From assembly GCF_007830545.1 (NCBI RefSeq), contig NZ_VLLF01000001.1:806001-870000 (forward strand): DNA of 64,000 nt, given 5' to 3'. Below the pieces are notes generated by a model. It made no database searches. It was not told the DNA's origin and saw nothing but the letters and a program-made list of their open reading frames with translations. Source of the stretch: Roseibium hamelinense (GTDB taxonomy: Bacteria > Pseudomonadota > Alphaproteobacteria > Rhizobiales > Stappiaceae). Within the stretch, counting starts at the first letter, position 1. Each line of letters opens with the position of its first letter. A program made the position numbers and the translations under genes. Shown here in pieces: positions 17,752 through 26,425 of this stretch.

Positions 17752-19629
17752 ATGTTGCAGATTTCCGACCTTACATACCGCATTGGCGGCCGCCTTCTGA
17801 TCGACAAGGCCAGCGTCACGCTGCCGGCAAAATCAAAGGCAGGCCTTGTCGGGCGCAATGGCGCCGGCAAATCCACCCTGTTTAAGCTGATCACCGGCGA
17901 GATTTCCTCCGAAACCGGCACAGCACAGATCCCAAAGAATGCCCGTATCGGGCAAGTGGCCCAGGAAGCACCGGGAACCGAAGACAGCCTGCTCGACACT
18001 GTTTTGGCCGCCGACACCGAGCGCGCACGTCTGCTTGCCGAAGCGGAAACCGAAACCGATCCGACGCGGATTGCCGATATCCACACGCGGCTGGTTGATA
18101 TCGATGCCCATACCGCGGAGGCGCGCGCGGGCGCGATCCTCTCCGGCCTCGGGTTCGATGCGGAGGCGCAACAACGCCCCTGCTCCGCCTTTTCAGGTGG
18201 TTGGCGCATGCGGGTTGCTCTAGCCGCAGTGCTGTTTTCCGAGCCCGATTTGCTGCTGCTCGACGAACCGACCAACTATCTTGATCTGGAAGGAACGCTC
18301 TGGCTCGAGAATTACGTAGCGCGCTATCCGCATCAGGTGCTTCTGATTTCCCACGACCGGGACCTGCTCAACAAGGCGGTCGACAGTATCGTGCATCTGG
18401 ATCAAGGCAAGCTGACCTACTATTCCGGCGGCTATGACAGCTTTGACCGCCAGCGCCGCGAGGCTATGGTCCTGCAGCAAAAAGCGAAGGAAAAGCAGGA
18501 CGCCCAACGGGCGCATATGCAGAAATTCGTCGACAGGTTCCGTTACAAGGCCAGCAAGGCCCGTCAGGCCCAGGCCCGTCTGAAAATGCTCGAAAAGATG
18601 GAGCCGATTGCCGCCCTGACCGAGGAAAGCGGCCGGCCGATCCACTTCCCGAACCCGGAAGGGCGATTGTCCCCGCCGATCATCAAACTGGAGCGGGTTG
18701 CGACCGGCTACGACGGCAAGCCGATCCTGCGCAACCTGACGCTCAACATCGACACCGATGACCGGATTGCGCTTTTGGGGGCGAACGGCAACGGCAAGTC
18801 AACCTTTGCCAAGCTGATTTCCGACCGCCTTGGTGCCCTGGACGGCGAGATCACAAAGGCATCCAAGCTGAAGATTGCATTTTTTGCGCAGCACCAGCTG
18901 GACGAATTGCGACCCGCTGAAAATCCGGTCGATCATGTGCGCAGCCTCATGCCGGACGCACCGGAAGCAAAAGTCCGTGCCCGCGTAGCCCGGTTCGGGC
19001 TGCCGACCGACCGGATGAACACCCCCGCCAAAGATCTGTCCGGCGGTGAAAAAGCCCGGCTTTTGCTCGGCCTTGCCACCTTTGACGGACCTCATCTGCT
19101 GATCCTCGACGAGCCGACCAACCACCTGGACATCGACAGCCGGGAGGCGCTGGTTCAGGCTCTGAACGAGTTTGAAGGCGCAGTCGTCCTCATCAGCCAC
19201 GACCGGCATCTTGTGGAGGCCTGTGCCGATACGCTGTGGCTGGTCGCGGACGGCAAGGTCGAAGCCTATGACGGCGACATGGAGGACTATCGGCGGCTGA
19301 TTCTTAAAGGGCCGGATGCCCGCAGGCCGGCAAAGACAGACGCCGTTCCGGATGCGCGCCCGTCGCAGGAAAAGCGCAAGGAAGCGGCCCAGAAACGGAC
19401 ACAGCTCAAGCCTTTGAAACAGAAAATCGACGCTTCGGAGAAGGAGATGAAGCGGCTTCAGGAGAAGATCGAAAAGCTTGACGAAGCCTTGTCAGACCCG
19501 AGTTTCTTCCAGAACGAGCCGGAGCGCGCGGCAAAATTCGCCAAGGAACGCGCTTATTGCGAAAAGAAGCTGATCAAAACGGAAGAAGAATGGCTCGAAC
19601 TGTCAGCGGAGTTTGAAGAGGCGGGGTGA
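17752..19629 (+). CDS. ABC-F family ATPase (ribosome-associated, Uup/YheS-like)
   Basis: A 625-aa protein with two ABC ATPase domains and no membrane segments. First domain: GRNGAGKST, SGGWRMR, LLDEPTNYLD. Second domain: GANGNGKST, SGGEKARLLL, ILDEPTNHLD. The inter-domain linker is long and basic (KEKQDAQRAHMQKFVDRFRYKASKARQAQ), and a C-terminal charged coiled coil of about 80 residues is present, as in Uup and YheS but not EttA. ABC-F proteins act on the ribosomal E site in translation or confer antibiotic protection; nothing here identifies a resistance type. The ATG at 17752 (LQISDLTYRIGG) fits the family; a TTG 42 nt upstream is the alternative. Confidence 0.9.
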   Translation: MLQISDLTYRIGGRLLIDKASVTLPAKSKAGLVGRNGAGKSTLFKLITGEISSETGTAQIPKNARIGQVAQEAPGTEDSLLDTVLAADTERARLLAEAETETDPTRIADIHTRLVDIDAHTAEARAGAILSGLGFDAEAQQRPCSAFSGGWRMRVALAAVLFSEPDLLLLDEPTNYLDLEGTLWLENYVARYPHQVLLISHDRDLLNKAVDSIVHLDQGKLTYYSGGYDSFDRQRREAMVLQQKAKEKQDAQRAHMQKFVDRFRYKASKARQAQARLKMLEKMEPIAALTEESGRPIHFPNPEGRLSPPIIKLERVATGYDGKPILRNLTLNIDTDDRIALLGANGNGKSTFAKLISDRLGALDGEITKASKLKIAFFAQHQLDELRPAENPVDHVRSLMPDAPEAKVRARVARFGLPTDRMNTPAKDLSGGEKARLLLGLATFDGPHLLILDEPTNHLDIDSREALVQALNEFEGAVVLISHDRHLVEACADTLWLVADGKVEAYDGDMEDYRRLILKGPDARRPAKTDAVPDARPSQEKRKEAAQKRTQLKPLKQKIDASEKEMKRLQEKIEKLDEALSDPSFFQNEPERAAKFAKERAYCEKKLIKTEEEWLELSAEFEEAG

Positions 19630-19746
19630 AGGGAAACACCCGATCGTATCGGCAGCCGGTTTCCCGCTGATCCCCCGGCACCGCAATCTCGGTTCTTTTC
19701 GGCAGTGTCTTTCTTGGGCAATGCTTCGATGGCTCCGCGTAGCCGG

Positions 19747-20742
19747 TCAGGCGTAAAAGATCAATTCCTTCACATCGGCCTGAAGGTTTCCAAGCGTCGT
19801 TTGTATGCCGCGTTGGTTTGCTTCCAATTCGCGTGAGCTTGTCTTGAGCGCTTCCGTCTCTGCTTTCAACGCGGTGTTTTCCGACGTCAAAGCGGTGTTT
19901 GCGGCCTTGAGAGACGTAATGTCATTTTTCATTGCCGTAATTTCGTTCTTCGCGGCCTGCGTCTTCGTGACACCGCCGCTGAGCTGAACGATAAGGTCAC
20001 GGATATTTACCTTGACCGGGTTGAACTCAAGGCTTGCGGCGGCTGTTATTTTGACATCCAGGCCAACCTTCAAATCGAAGGTGCCTGCAAAATTCGCATT
20101 TGCCACCAGGTCAGCGTTAAACGCCCACTTCATTCCAAGGAAGATGGCTTGCGTGTATCCTTCGGTGATGGTGTTGGACGAGCCCTTCTTCTCGAAGTCG
20201 TGGCCCAAGATGTTTACGTTCTTTGTCTTCGCATATTCATTAATGGTCCCAGTAGCGGCGCTTTCATCATCTTCCGTCGTTCCCGCACGGATTGTGACGT
20301 CTTTGTCTGTTCCACTTTGAATGACCACGACGCCACTGTCAGAAGCCAACGTGATGTCCTGAGATACGGAAACCTTATGAGCGCCGTTGGTTCTTTGATG
20401 ATAATCTGCCGTTTCGACATACATTTTGCCGCGCGATTTCAGAAGGACACGGCCATCGCATGCCAGCAAGATCCCCTTGGCAAGGTCCTTCTCGCCTGCC
20501 GCTATCTCGGTTGAAGTCTTTCCCGCGGCGGCTGCGTCCTGGATGTGCTGATTCGGGTAGTATTCACTGATGTAACCATCGACCCGAGCGGTCTCTTCGA
20601 TGTCACTATATTCCCCGAGGCGGAGCATGGCTCCCAACTCGTCGTCTTCCGCGCCAACGTCAACGTTGTAAGGAACCAGAAAATAGACATGGGGCTTAGC
20701 ATAGAGATTATCGGTGCTCGATCCGCTGTCATCGGAGGCCAT
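19747..20742 (-). CDS. Unrecognised protein: beta-repeat middle and C-terminal coiled coil
   Basis: I do not recognise this 331-aa protein. It has no signal peptide. Residues about 85-170 consist of short alternating beta-strand-like repeats (CDGRVLLKSRGKMYVET; VSVSQDITLASDSGVVVIQSG; DVTIRAGT). These resemble the C-terminal beta-helix repeats of VgrG/gp5-type spikes (DUF2345-like), but only by pattern. Residues about 265-325 form a heptad-rich coiled coil (MKNDITSLKAANTALTSENTALKAETEALK). The gene looks less GC-rich than its neighbours by eye. AAGGA about 8 nt before the ATG supports the start. It stands alone, so it could be a cargo, spike or tail-fibre-like orphan. Function is open. Confidence 0.7.
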   Translation of the reverse strand: MASDDSGSSTDNLYAKPHVYFLVPYNVDVGAEDDELGAMLRLGEYSDIEETARVDGYISEYYPNQHIQDAAAAGKTSTEIAAGEKDLAKGILLACDGRVLLKSRGKMYVETADYHQRTNGAHKVSVSQDITLASDSGVVVIQSGTDKDVTIRAGTTEDDESAATGTINEYAKTKNVNILGHDFEKKGSSNTITEGYTQAIFLGMKWAFNADLVANANFAGTFDLKVGLDVKITAAASLEFNPVKVNIRDLIVQLSGGVTKTQAAKNEITAMKNDITSLKAANTALTSENTALKAETEALKTSSRELEANQRGIQTTLGNLQADVKELIFYA

Positions 20743-20863
20743 GGAAGGATCCTTTCATAGAAGGACGGGAACAGGGCTGGTTTCCCGCAATGCGCGATCT
20801 TCAAGTTACGCGTCAAAGCCTTGCCAGAGTGTGACTGCCTCAAAGAATTGCGAACACCGGAAA

Positions 20864-20890
20864 CCCGGCCCGGACTGCGTGCGGGCCCGG
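20864..20890 (-). terminator. GC-rich hairpin after the LptA-like gene
   Basis: CCCGGCCCGG and CGGGCCCGG flank ACTGCGTG just past the stop of the gene at 20904-21251. On the minus strand it is followed by only three T, so it is a weak terminator candidate. Confidence 0.4.
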
Positions 20891-20903
20891 TATGTCTCAG
20901 CGC

Positions 20904-21251
20904 TTATGAGTCTTCGCCCGTTTCGAGCGTGACCTTTTGTGATGTGATTTTATAGCCGCCGTTTGCCAAGGGTATCAGCGACGCCGCATCCGCCTGCACA
21001 TGAGCGCCCTCAAGATCGATCACAACCTCTCCCGAGTAGTGTGCGTTCTCACCGTCCTCAACGATTGCGTCTGCACTAATCTCGAAATCTTCATCCGGCT
21101 CCAGCACAATTTCGACATGCCCGTCGTAAACAAACGCGCCCCCGTCCGCTTCACGGGTTTGGTCGGAAGTAATCTCAAAAGCGTGCGCCCCGGCGATTTG
21201 AAACGCGAGGGCAACCGCTGAAAACGCAATAAGTTTGCGAACCTTCAACAT
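20904..21251 (-). CDS. Small exported protein, LptA/OstA-like
   Basis: A 115-aa protein with a clear signal peptide (RKLIAFSAVALAFQIAGAHA). The mature part of about 90 residues starts FEITSDQTREADGG and alternates short strands (FVYDGHVEIVLE; FEISADAIVED; AHYSGEVVIDLEGAHVQADAASL). The rhythm, including x-G-x-V-x-I repeats and -ADAxxx-, resembles the beta-jellyroll repeats of LptA/OstA periplasmic LPS-transport proteins, but it is shorter than LptA (about 150-200 aa) and lacks LptC or LptB next to it. Assignment as an OstA-like protein is inference. The ATG at 21251 was chosen to give the signal peptide at the N-terminus; its ribosome-binding site is weak. Confidence 0.6.
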   Translation of the reverse strand: MLKVRKLIAFSAVALAFQIAGAHAFEITSDQTREADGGAFVYDGHVEIVLEPDEDFEISADAIVEDGENAHYSGEVVIDLEGAHVQADAASLIPLANGGYKITSQKVTLETGEDS

Positions 21252-21431
21252 GAATTTCGCCGCACCGGACACTTTGCGTCTCCCGGCACGCTCCCTGATT
21301 CTGAATCGTTGCAACCGGATCGTTCCGGCACAGTCAGCAGGAGCTCCTAGATATTGTCAAAATTACGGATTTTTCCCGGCCCGACACTTTTCCGGGGCGC
21401 GGTTGGCAATAACCGGCGAAATAATTTCGGC

Positions 21432-21830
21432 TCATCCATCCGATTGCTCTACGGGCCCGCCCTGCTCTTCCCAGGTTGAAAAACCTTCTGTCAAATGCGC
21501 TGCGTCAAAGCCCATGTCATTCAAGGCCGCAACCGTCAGTGCAGACCGCCAGCCGGACGCACAATGGAAAATGAAGCGTTTTTGCTCTCCGAAAATATCC
21601 TTGAAATACGGGCTTTCGGGATCGACCCAAAACTCCGCCATGCCGCGCGGACAATGAAAACTTCCTGGGATAAAGCCGGAACGCTGGCGCTCGCGCACAT
21701 CGCGAAGATCTACAAAAACAACATCCGGATCGCCCACGAGGCTGATCGCCTCGGACGTTTCAACCTCCTCAATCCGTGCTCTTGCGGCGGCCACGAGGTC
21801 TTTGGATGAGACTTTCAGTTTCTTAACCAC
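21432..21830 (-). CDS. Rhodanese-like protein
   Basis: A single-domain rhodanese of 132 aa. VVFVDLRDVRERQRSGFIPGS gives the CH2A-like motif, and the active-site loop is FHCASGWRS with the catalytic Cys. Rhodaneses transfer sulfane sulfur; the acceptor is unknown. The GTG at 21830 was chosen because GGAG lies 7 nt upstream and it does not overlap the preceding methyltransferase; a longer in-frame ATG start at 21878 would overlap that gene. It follows the methyltransferase by 16 nt on the same strand, as the last gene of a holC-methyltransferase-rhodanese unit. Confidence 0.85.
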   Translation of the reverse strand: MVKKLKVSSKDLVAAARARIEEVETSEAISLVGDPDVVFVDLRDVRERQRSGFIPGSFHCPRGMAEFWVDPESPYFKDIFGEQKRFIFHCASGWRSALTVAALNDMGFDAAHLTEGFSTWEEQGGPVEQSDG

Positions 21831-21846
21831 GAGATTTCTCCATGTG

Positions 21847-22572
21847 TCATGCAGGCCGTGTGAATTCGGCCAGGACATGCTGGATCGTGCGATCCGGCCG
21901 CTGAACCGAGTAGAAGTGTTCCCCGGCGATCTTCAAACCATGGGTTTCGAACGCCCGCCACTCCGAGGGAGCCAATGGCCACGGCGGGCCCTTTGGCTCA
22001 CCGCCTTCCTCCCGGCATCTGCTGATAACCAAAAGCGTTCCACCGGGTGCAACAAGGCCTGCAAGTGCGGCTAAAGACTGCCGCCGCAAGTCACCGTCCA
22101 GCGCCTGAATGGTGTAACACTCATGGACGAGATCAAAGGCGTTTTTCCATGCATGCGGTACAGCAAACAGGTCGTTGGCGACATAATTGACCGATGTGTC
22201 CGAAAAACGCTGCTTCGCCCATGAAATCGCGTCCGGCGACAGATCGAACGCTGTGGTTTCGTAGCCGGCCAAGGCCAGAGCCTCTGCGTTGTCACCAAGA
22301 CCGCAACCGATATCAATCGCGCGTTTGCCGTGGCCCGGATGGCGCTGCAGCCACTCCACCAGCGCGGCTTTCGGTTTGAGGTCCGCCCAGGGCACGGCAG
22401 CGGGATCGCCATTTGCCTCCCTGTAAACAGCGTTGAACCACGCCAACCGGTCGGCGGCATTTCCAGCATGCGCGCCAGTCAAAACGTCAATGCGTTCGCG
22501 CGCCGCATCACGACGGGCCATAAAACCTGGATCGAAGTGCACGCTTTTATCGGGTGCGACTTTATCGCTCAC
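21847..22572 (-). CDS. Class I SAM-dependent methyltransferase
   Basis: A 241-aa soluble methyltransferase. Motif I reads AIDIGCGLGDNAEAL and is followed by ETTAFDLSPDAISWAKQRF, the acidic residue that binds the ribose of SAM. VNYVANDLFAVP and FDLVHECYTIQAL correspond to later motifs, and the sequence then has APGGTLLVISRCREEG. It resembles thiopurine or small-molecule methyltransferases rather than rRNA enzymes; the substrate is unknown. The GTG at 22572 overlaps the holC stop by 4 nt (GTGA) with GGGAG upstream, so it is translationally coupled to holC. Confidence 0.85.
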   Translation of the reverse strand: MSDKVAPDKSVHFDPGFMARRDAARERIDVLTGAHAGNAADRLAWFNAVYREANGDPAAVPWADLKPKAALVEWLQRHPGHGKRAIDIGCGLGDNAEALALAGYETTAFDLSPDAISWAKQRFSDTSVNYVANDLFAVPHAWKNAFDLVHECYTIQALDGDLRRQSLAALAGLVAPGGTLLVISRCREEGGEPKGPPWPLAPSEWRAFETHGLKIAGEHFYSVQRPDRTIQHVLAEFTRPA

Positions 22573-23021
22573 GCCTTTTTCTCCCACCCGCCTGCTTCGG
22601 TTTGCTGCCAATAAGCCAATTCAAACCCCTCGCCTTTGGCGGCCTTCCAGCGCATGCGGGCCTCGGCAACCGCCTCCTCGTCGCGGCCGTCGAACATAAA
22701 GATCGCCCGCTTGTAGCCCCCAAGTGGCGGAGGGTCCGCCCGGTCGACCATGAAACGCACATCTGCTGCGTTCGGATTGTCCTGCTCAAACGTCAGGTAA
22801 ATCGGCTGGTGCTCTGCATAGCCGTCAGCGGCCGTTCCATGCGGCAGGAAACTGTCATCGACATAAGTCCACAAATGAGAATCGAGCGCAGCGCACCGTT
22901 CGGCACTGCCGGTTTGCACGACCACCTTCCAGTCGCGCTCCAAGCACTTTGCAAGCAATTGTGGCAACGCTGCCTCGAGCGGCTTGTGGAGCAAATGGTA
23001 AAACACGACCTCAACAGCCAA
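22569..23021 (-). CDS. holC: DNA polymerase III chi subunit
   Basis: The chi subunit links the clamp loader to SSB. The 150-aa protein has the family opening EVVFYHLLHKPLEAALPQLLAKCLERDWKVVV, LDSHLWTYVDDSFLPHG, PIYLTFEQDNPN and RAIFMFDGRDEEAV. The start is a TTG that gives MAVEVVFYHL, matching family N-termini, with AGAGGA about 11 nt upstream. pepA lies upstream on the same strand, the same pepA-holC order as in E. coli, but here a small opposite-strand ORF and a terminator separate them. Confidence 0.92.
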   Translation of the reverse strand: MAVEVVFYHLLHKPLEAALPQLLAKCLERDWKVVVQTGSAERCAALDSHLWTYVDDSFLPHGTAADGYAEHQPIYLTFEQDNPNAADVRFMVDRADPPPLGGYKRAIFMFDGRDEEAVAEARMRWKAAKGEGFELAYWQQTEAGGWEKKA

Positions 23022-23296
23022 CGGACAGTTTTCCTCTTTGTTTCAATAACTTGCCCTCGATGGGCTGCGATCCTGCAACAAAGCTCCGTTACGGAACATG
23101 ATGCAGGGTTGCCACACTCCGAAAGACCTTTGCCCAGACACCAAAACCGTCATAGACACGTTGCAACTGTCGTATCATTAACGCTTCGCAAATGTCGAAT
23201 GACTAAGTTTTGGATCCGGGGAGTCAATTTCTCCCTCTGGGCGGAACGGGTGGAACCGCGTTGATGCGTGGCCTACCTTGTTAAAGCGGGGACTTT

Positions 23297-23413
23297 ATGA
23301 TCGCGCGCGTTGTTGTGTTTCTTGCGCTTGTGTTTGCAATGGCTGGTGCCACTGTTGGAATGGGATTTGTCGTCGAACCTGCGACGGCTTGCCAAACATA
23401 TAAGACCTGCTGA
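23297..23413 (+). CDS. 38-codon hydrophobic small protein, hypothetical
   Basis: A short reading frame begins with ATG at 23297, has GGGGA 6 nt upstream, and ends in TGA at 23411-23413, followed within 30 nt by a strong terminator. The product is one hydrophobic segment (ARVVVFLALVFAMAGATVGMGF) followed by a short polar tail with two Cys (ATACQTYKTC). It could be a secreted peptide cleaved after the hydrophobic segment, or a single-span membrane protein. It lies opposite and between pepA and holC. No homologue is recognised; the ribosome-binding site, signal-like segment and terminator together support a real small gene. Confidence 0.55.
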   Translation: MIARVVVFLALVFAMAGATVGMGFVVEPATACQTYKTC

Positions 23414-23436
23414 GAAGGCTTTGGTCTTAAGGTCAG

Positions 23437-23467
23437 AAAAACCCGCTGGACTGTCCGGCGGGTTTTT
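23437..23467. terminator. Bidirectional terminator between small ORF and pepA
   Basis: AAAAACCCGC-t-GGAC-t-GTCC-g-GCGGGTTTTT forms a compact hairpin with A and T runs on both sides. It lies 24 nt after the small ORF stop and 12 nt after the pepA stop on the other strand, so it can serve both genes. Confidence 0.85.
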
Positions 23468-23478
23468 CGTTTTTCCGA

Positions 23479-24990
23479 TCAGTTTTCGTAATTGTCCGCA
23501 ACAAACTGATTGAGCAGCCTGACACCGTAACCCGAAGCCCAGCCCTTGCTGACCTCGGTCTTCGCAGCTCCGAATGCTGTACCGGCAATGTCGAGATGCG
23601 CCCAGGTGACATCGTTCACGAAGCGCTGCAGGAACTGAGCCGCGGTGATTGATCCAGCCGTGCGCCCGCCGGTGTTCTTCACGTCAGCATTGGGCGTGTC
23701 GATCAGCTTGTCATACTCTTTAGAGAGCGGCAGCCGCCAGACGGGCTCATCCGAAGCTTTCCCGGCAGCTGTCAGCTGGTCGGCCAGCTCGTCGCTGTTG
23801 GTGAACATGCCCGCATTCTGGTTTCCAAGCGCGATAATCACAGCCCCTGTCAGTGTTGCCAGATCGATCATAACTGCCGGCTTGAAACGGTCTTGGGTAT
23901 ACCAAAGGGCGTCGGCGAGAACGAGACGCCCTTCGGCATCCGTGTTTAAGATTTCGATCGTCGTGCCCGACATGGCCTTTACGATATCGCCCGGACGCTG
24001 TGCCTTGCCATCCGGCATATTCTCGACAAGGCCAATCACACCGATGGCATTGACCTTTGCTTTGCGCGCGGCAAGCGCATGCATCAGACCTGTGACGGTC
24101 GCGGCGCCGCCCATATCGCCCTTCATTTCTTCCATGCCGCCGGCCGGCTTGATGGAGATGCCACCTGTGTCGAAGGTCACGCCCTTGCCGACAAATGCGA
24201 CAGGCTTGTCACCCTTCTTGCCGCCATTCCAGCGCATGATCACAAGCCGCGGCGGACGCACCGACCCTAGGGCAACCCCGAGCAGCGACTCCATCTTCAG
24301 CTTTTTCATTTCCTTTTCGCCGAGCGTCTCGATGTCCACGCCGAGTTCGGCGAGTTCGCCGGCTTTGGCGGCAAACTCTTCCGGCCCCAGGACGTTTGCC
24401 GGCTCGTTCACAAGGTCGCGGGCCAGACAGACACCGTCCGCAACGGCCTGGGCACCTTCCCAAGCTTTCTTGGCCGCCTTCGCGTCGTCGACAGCAATTG
24501 TGAGTTTCAAGGACTTATCCTTGTCCTTGCCACCATCATCCTCACTCTTTTTGGTCTTGTAGGTATCGAAGGTGTAGGCAGCGAGTTTTGCCCCCATGGC
24601 GAAGGCCGCTGCATCTGAGGCTAGATCAGCAGGCGCATCTGCAACTTCGAACAGGACTGCGGCGCTTTCGGCTTTGGCCGTGGCCAATGCGGAATACACC
24701 GACCCGCCGAGTTTCGTCCACGCGGTTCCGTCAAGATCCTCGGTCTTGCCGAGGCCGACCAGAATGACACGGTCCAGATCGATCCCGGCGGGCGCGATCA
24801 ACTCCAATGTGCTGCCGTTCTTTCCCGTAAAGCCACCAACCTTCGCCGCGCGCTCAATACCGCCAGTGATCGAACCCGCCAGTTCTGCGCTGAGCGGGCC
24901 GAGCGTCCCCCCCTCGCCTGCGAACAAAACGGCCGTGCCCGATTTCGGAGCGGCGAGCTTGCCAAACGAAAGTTTGGAAAGGTGTGTCAT
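23479..24990 (-). CDS. pepA: Leucyl aminopeptidase (M17 family)
   Basis: PepA is a cytosolic two-metal aminopeptidase, which in E. coli also acts as a DNA-binding accessory protein. The 503-aa protein has the N-terminal domain and then the catalytic domain with [27 protein letters not shown] and the M17 signature [14 protein letters not shown], which together supply the metal-binding Lys, Asp and Glu. Length is normal. It is divergent from lptF, with 246 nt between, and ends at a bidirectional terminator. Confidence 0.96.
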   Translation of the reverse strand: MTHLSKLSFGKLAAPKSGTAVLFAGEGGTLGPLSAELAGSITGGIERAAKVGGFTGKNGSTLELIAPAGIDLDRVILVGLGKTEDLDGTAWTKLGGSVYSALATAKAESAAVLFEVADAPADLASDAAAFAMGAKLAAYTFDTYKTKKSEDDGGKDKDKSLKLTIAVDDAKAAKKAWEGAQAVADGVCLARDLVNEPANVLGPEEFAAKAGELAELGVDIETLGEKEMKKLKMESLLGVALGSVRPPRLVIMRWNGGKKGDKPVAFVGKGVTFDTGGISIKPAGGMEEMKGDMGGAATVTGLMHALAARKAKVNAIGVIGLVENMPDGKAQRPGDIVKAMSGTTIEILNTDAEGRLVLADALWYTQDRFKPAVMIDLATLTGAVIIALGNQNAGMFTNSDELADQLTAAGKASDEPVWRLPLSKEYDKLIDTPNADVKNTGGRTAGSITAAQFLQRFVNDVTWAHLDIAGTAFGAAKTEVSKGWASGYGVRLLNQFVADNYEN

Positions 24991-25236
24991 GGGAGATCCC
25001 TTGTCTTTGTTTTATCAATTCGGCCCAAAACGGGCTGGCAGGAATGCCACACACTGCAAAAAACAGCCGGGGCAAGGTGCCTAGAACATGGCGCTTTACG
25101 GCTTTGCGGGCAAGCTTTTCACTGTTTAGAATTAATTAACCAAGCTTGTTGGTGTCCCGTTCACTAAAATCCATGCTATTGGCTTTCATGAGTTTTAACG
25201 ATTGGGACCCACGCCCTCTTTGGCAATCAGGTGTTT

Positions 25237-26424
25237 ATGAAGACCCTTGAACGCTACATTATCAGGCGATCGGCTTACGTGTTTGCGATGACAATTGCAG
25301 CACTGACGGGCGTGGTGTGGGCCACCCAGGCGCTGCGCCAGCTGGATCTGGTGACGTCGAAGGGGCAGACGATTGTCGATTTCATCGCGATCACCATGCT
25401 TGCCATGCCGTTCCTGATCGCCATCGTGGCTCCCTTTGCGTTGATGATTGCGCTGGTGCTGGTGTTGAACGCCCTGTCCGGTGACAGCGAGCTGATTGTT
25501 ATTGATGCGACCGGCGGCTCCCGCTTCCTTGTCTTGAAACCGATCCTGATATTCGCCACCGGCGTTATGGCATTGGCGGCAAGCATGTCGCTTTATTTCT
25601 CCCCTATGGGTCTTGCGGAACTGCGCGAGGAAATCACGCGCGTGCGGGCCGATCTTGTCGCCAACGTCGTCAAGCCAGGCCGGTTTATTACCGTTGAAAA
25701 CGGTTTGACCTTCCACATCCGCAACCGGTCCGGAAAGGGTGAACTCGACGGATTGTTGCTGCATGACACGCGCGATCCGGAAACCGCATTCACCTATCAG
25801 GCCGAACGCGGCCGGATCGAAGAGGTGACCGGCAAGACCCTTCTTCTCATGCAAAACGGCACGATACAGCGCCGCCCAAAAACCAAGGGCGACATTTCAA
25901 TCGTCCGCTTTCAATCCTACGCTTTTGATCTGTCGAATCTGATCCCTGAAGCCTCCGAGCCGGTTTACAAGGCAAGCGAACGCTCGACTGCGAACCTGAT
26001 GGCACCGGAAAGCAATGACGCGTATGCATTGCAACATCCGGATAAACTTGCGGCCGAACTTCACGAGCGGTTTTCACAGCCGCTCTATTGTGTCGCGTTT
26101 GCATTGACCGTATTCGCGTTTCTGGGCAAGGCGCGCACCACCCGTCAAAGCCGCGGCCTTGCTGTTCTCGGCGCGATCTCAAGCTGTGTGGCGCTTCGCA
26201 CGGCGGGCTTCGCGGTCACGGCTATCACCGGAGAAAACACCAGCCTGCTTGTCTTGTTGTATGTTGTGCCGATCACAGGGATGGCGCTCGCTACGTTCTT
26301 CATCTTGCGCGATGCGCCAGCTTCATCCTCCCAGATCCTTATGCGGGTCACCGAAGCAGCCGAAAACCTGACCACTCGTGTCCTCGACCGGCTGAACGGC
26401 CACTCCTCGCGCGGAGCATCGTGA
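25237..26424 (+). CDS. lptF: LPS export permease LptF
   Basis: LptF with LptG forms the inner-membrane part of the LptB2FG transporter that extracts LPS and passes it to LptC/LptA. The 395-aa protein shows the family opening LERYIIRRSAYVF, three N-terminal membrane segments, a periplasmic jellyroll of about 160 residues (FITVENGLTFHIRNR) and three C-terminal segments. The ATG at 25237 has AGG 5 nt upstream; a GTG two codons earlier is possible. The stop is 1 nt before lptG. It heads the lptF-lptG-lptD-surA-pdxA-rsmA cluster. Confidence 0.94.
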   Translation: MKTLERYIIRRSAYVFAMTIAALTGVVWATQALRQLDLVTSKGQTIVDFIAITMLAMPFLIAIVAPFALMIALVLVLNALSGDSELIVIDATGGSRFLVLKPILIFATGVMALAASMSLYFSPMGLAELREEITRVRADLVANVVKPGRFITVENGLTFHIRNRSGKGELDGLLLHDTRDPETAFTYQAERGRIEEVTGKTLLLMQNGTIQRRPKTKGDISIVRFQSYAFDLSNLIPEASEPVYKASERSTANLMAPESNDAYALQHPDKLAAELHERFSQPLYCVAFALTVFAFLGKARTTRQSRGLAVLGAISSCVALRTAGFAVTAITGENTSLLVLLYVVPITGMALATFFILRDAPASSSQILMRVTEAAENLTTRVLDRLNGHSSRGAS

Positions 26425-26425
26425 C

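Noticed and set aside
22554-23264. 236-codon plus-strand frame over holC
   Set aside because: Antisense to holC, whose family motifs are convincing; the plus-strand product shows no domain.
24991-25236. A CtrA site or strong sigma-70 promoter between pepA and lptF
   Set aside because: TTAATTAACC near 25133 does not have the N7 spacing of a CtrA box, and no -35/-10 pair with good spacing was found, although a promoter must exist in this divergent gap.
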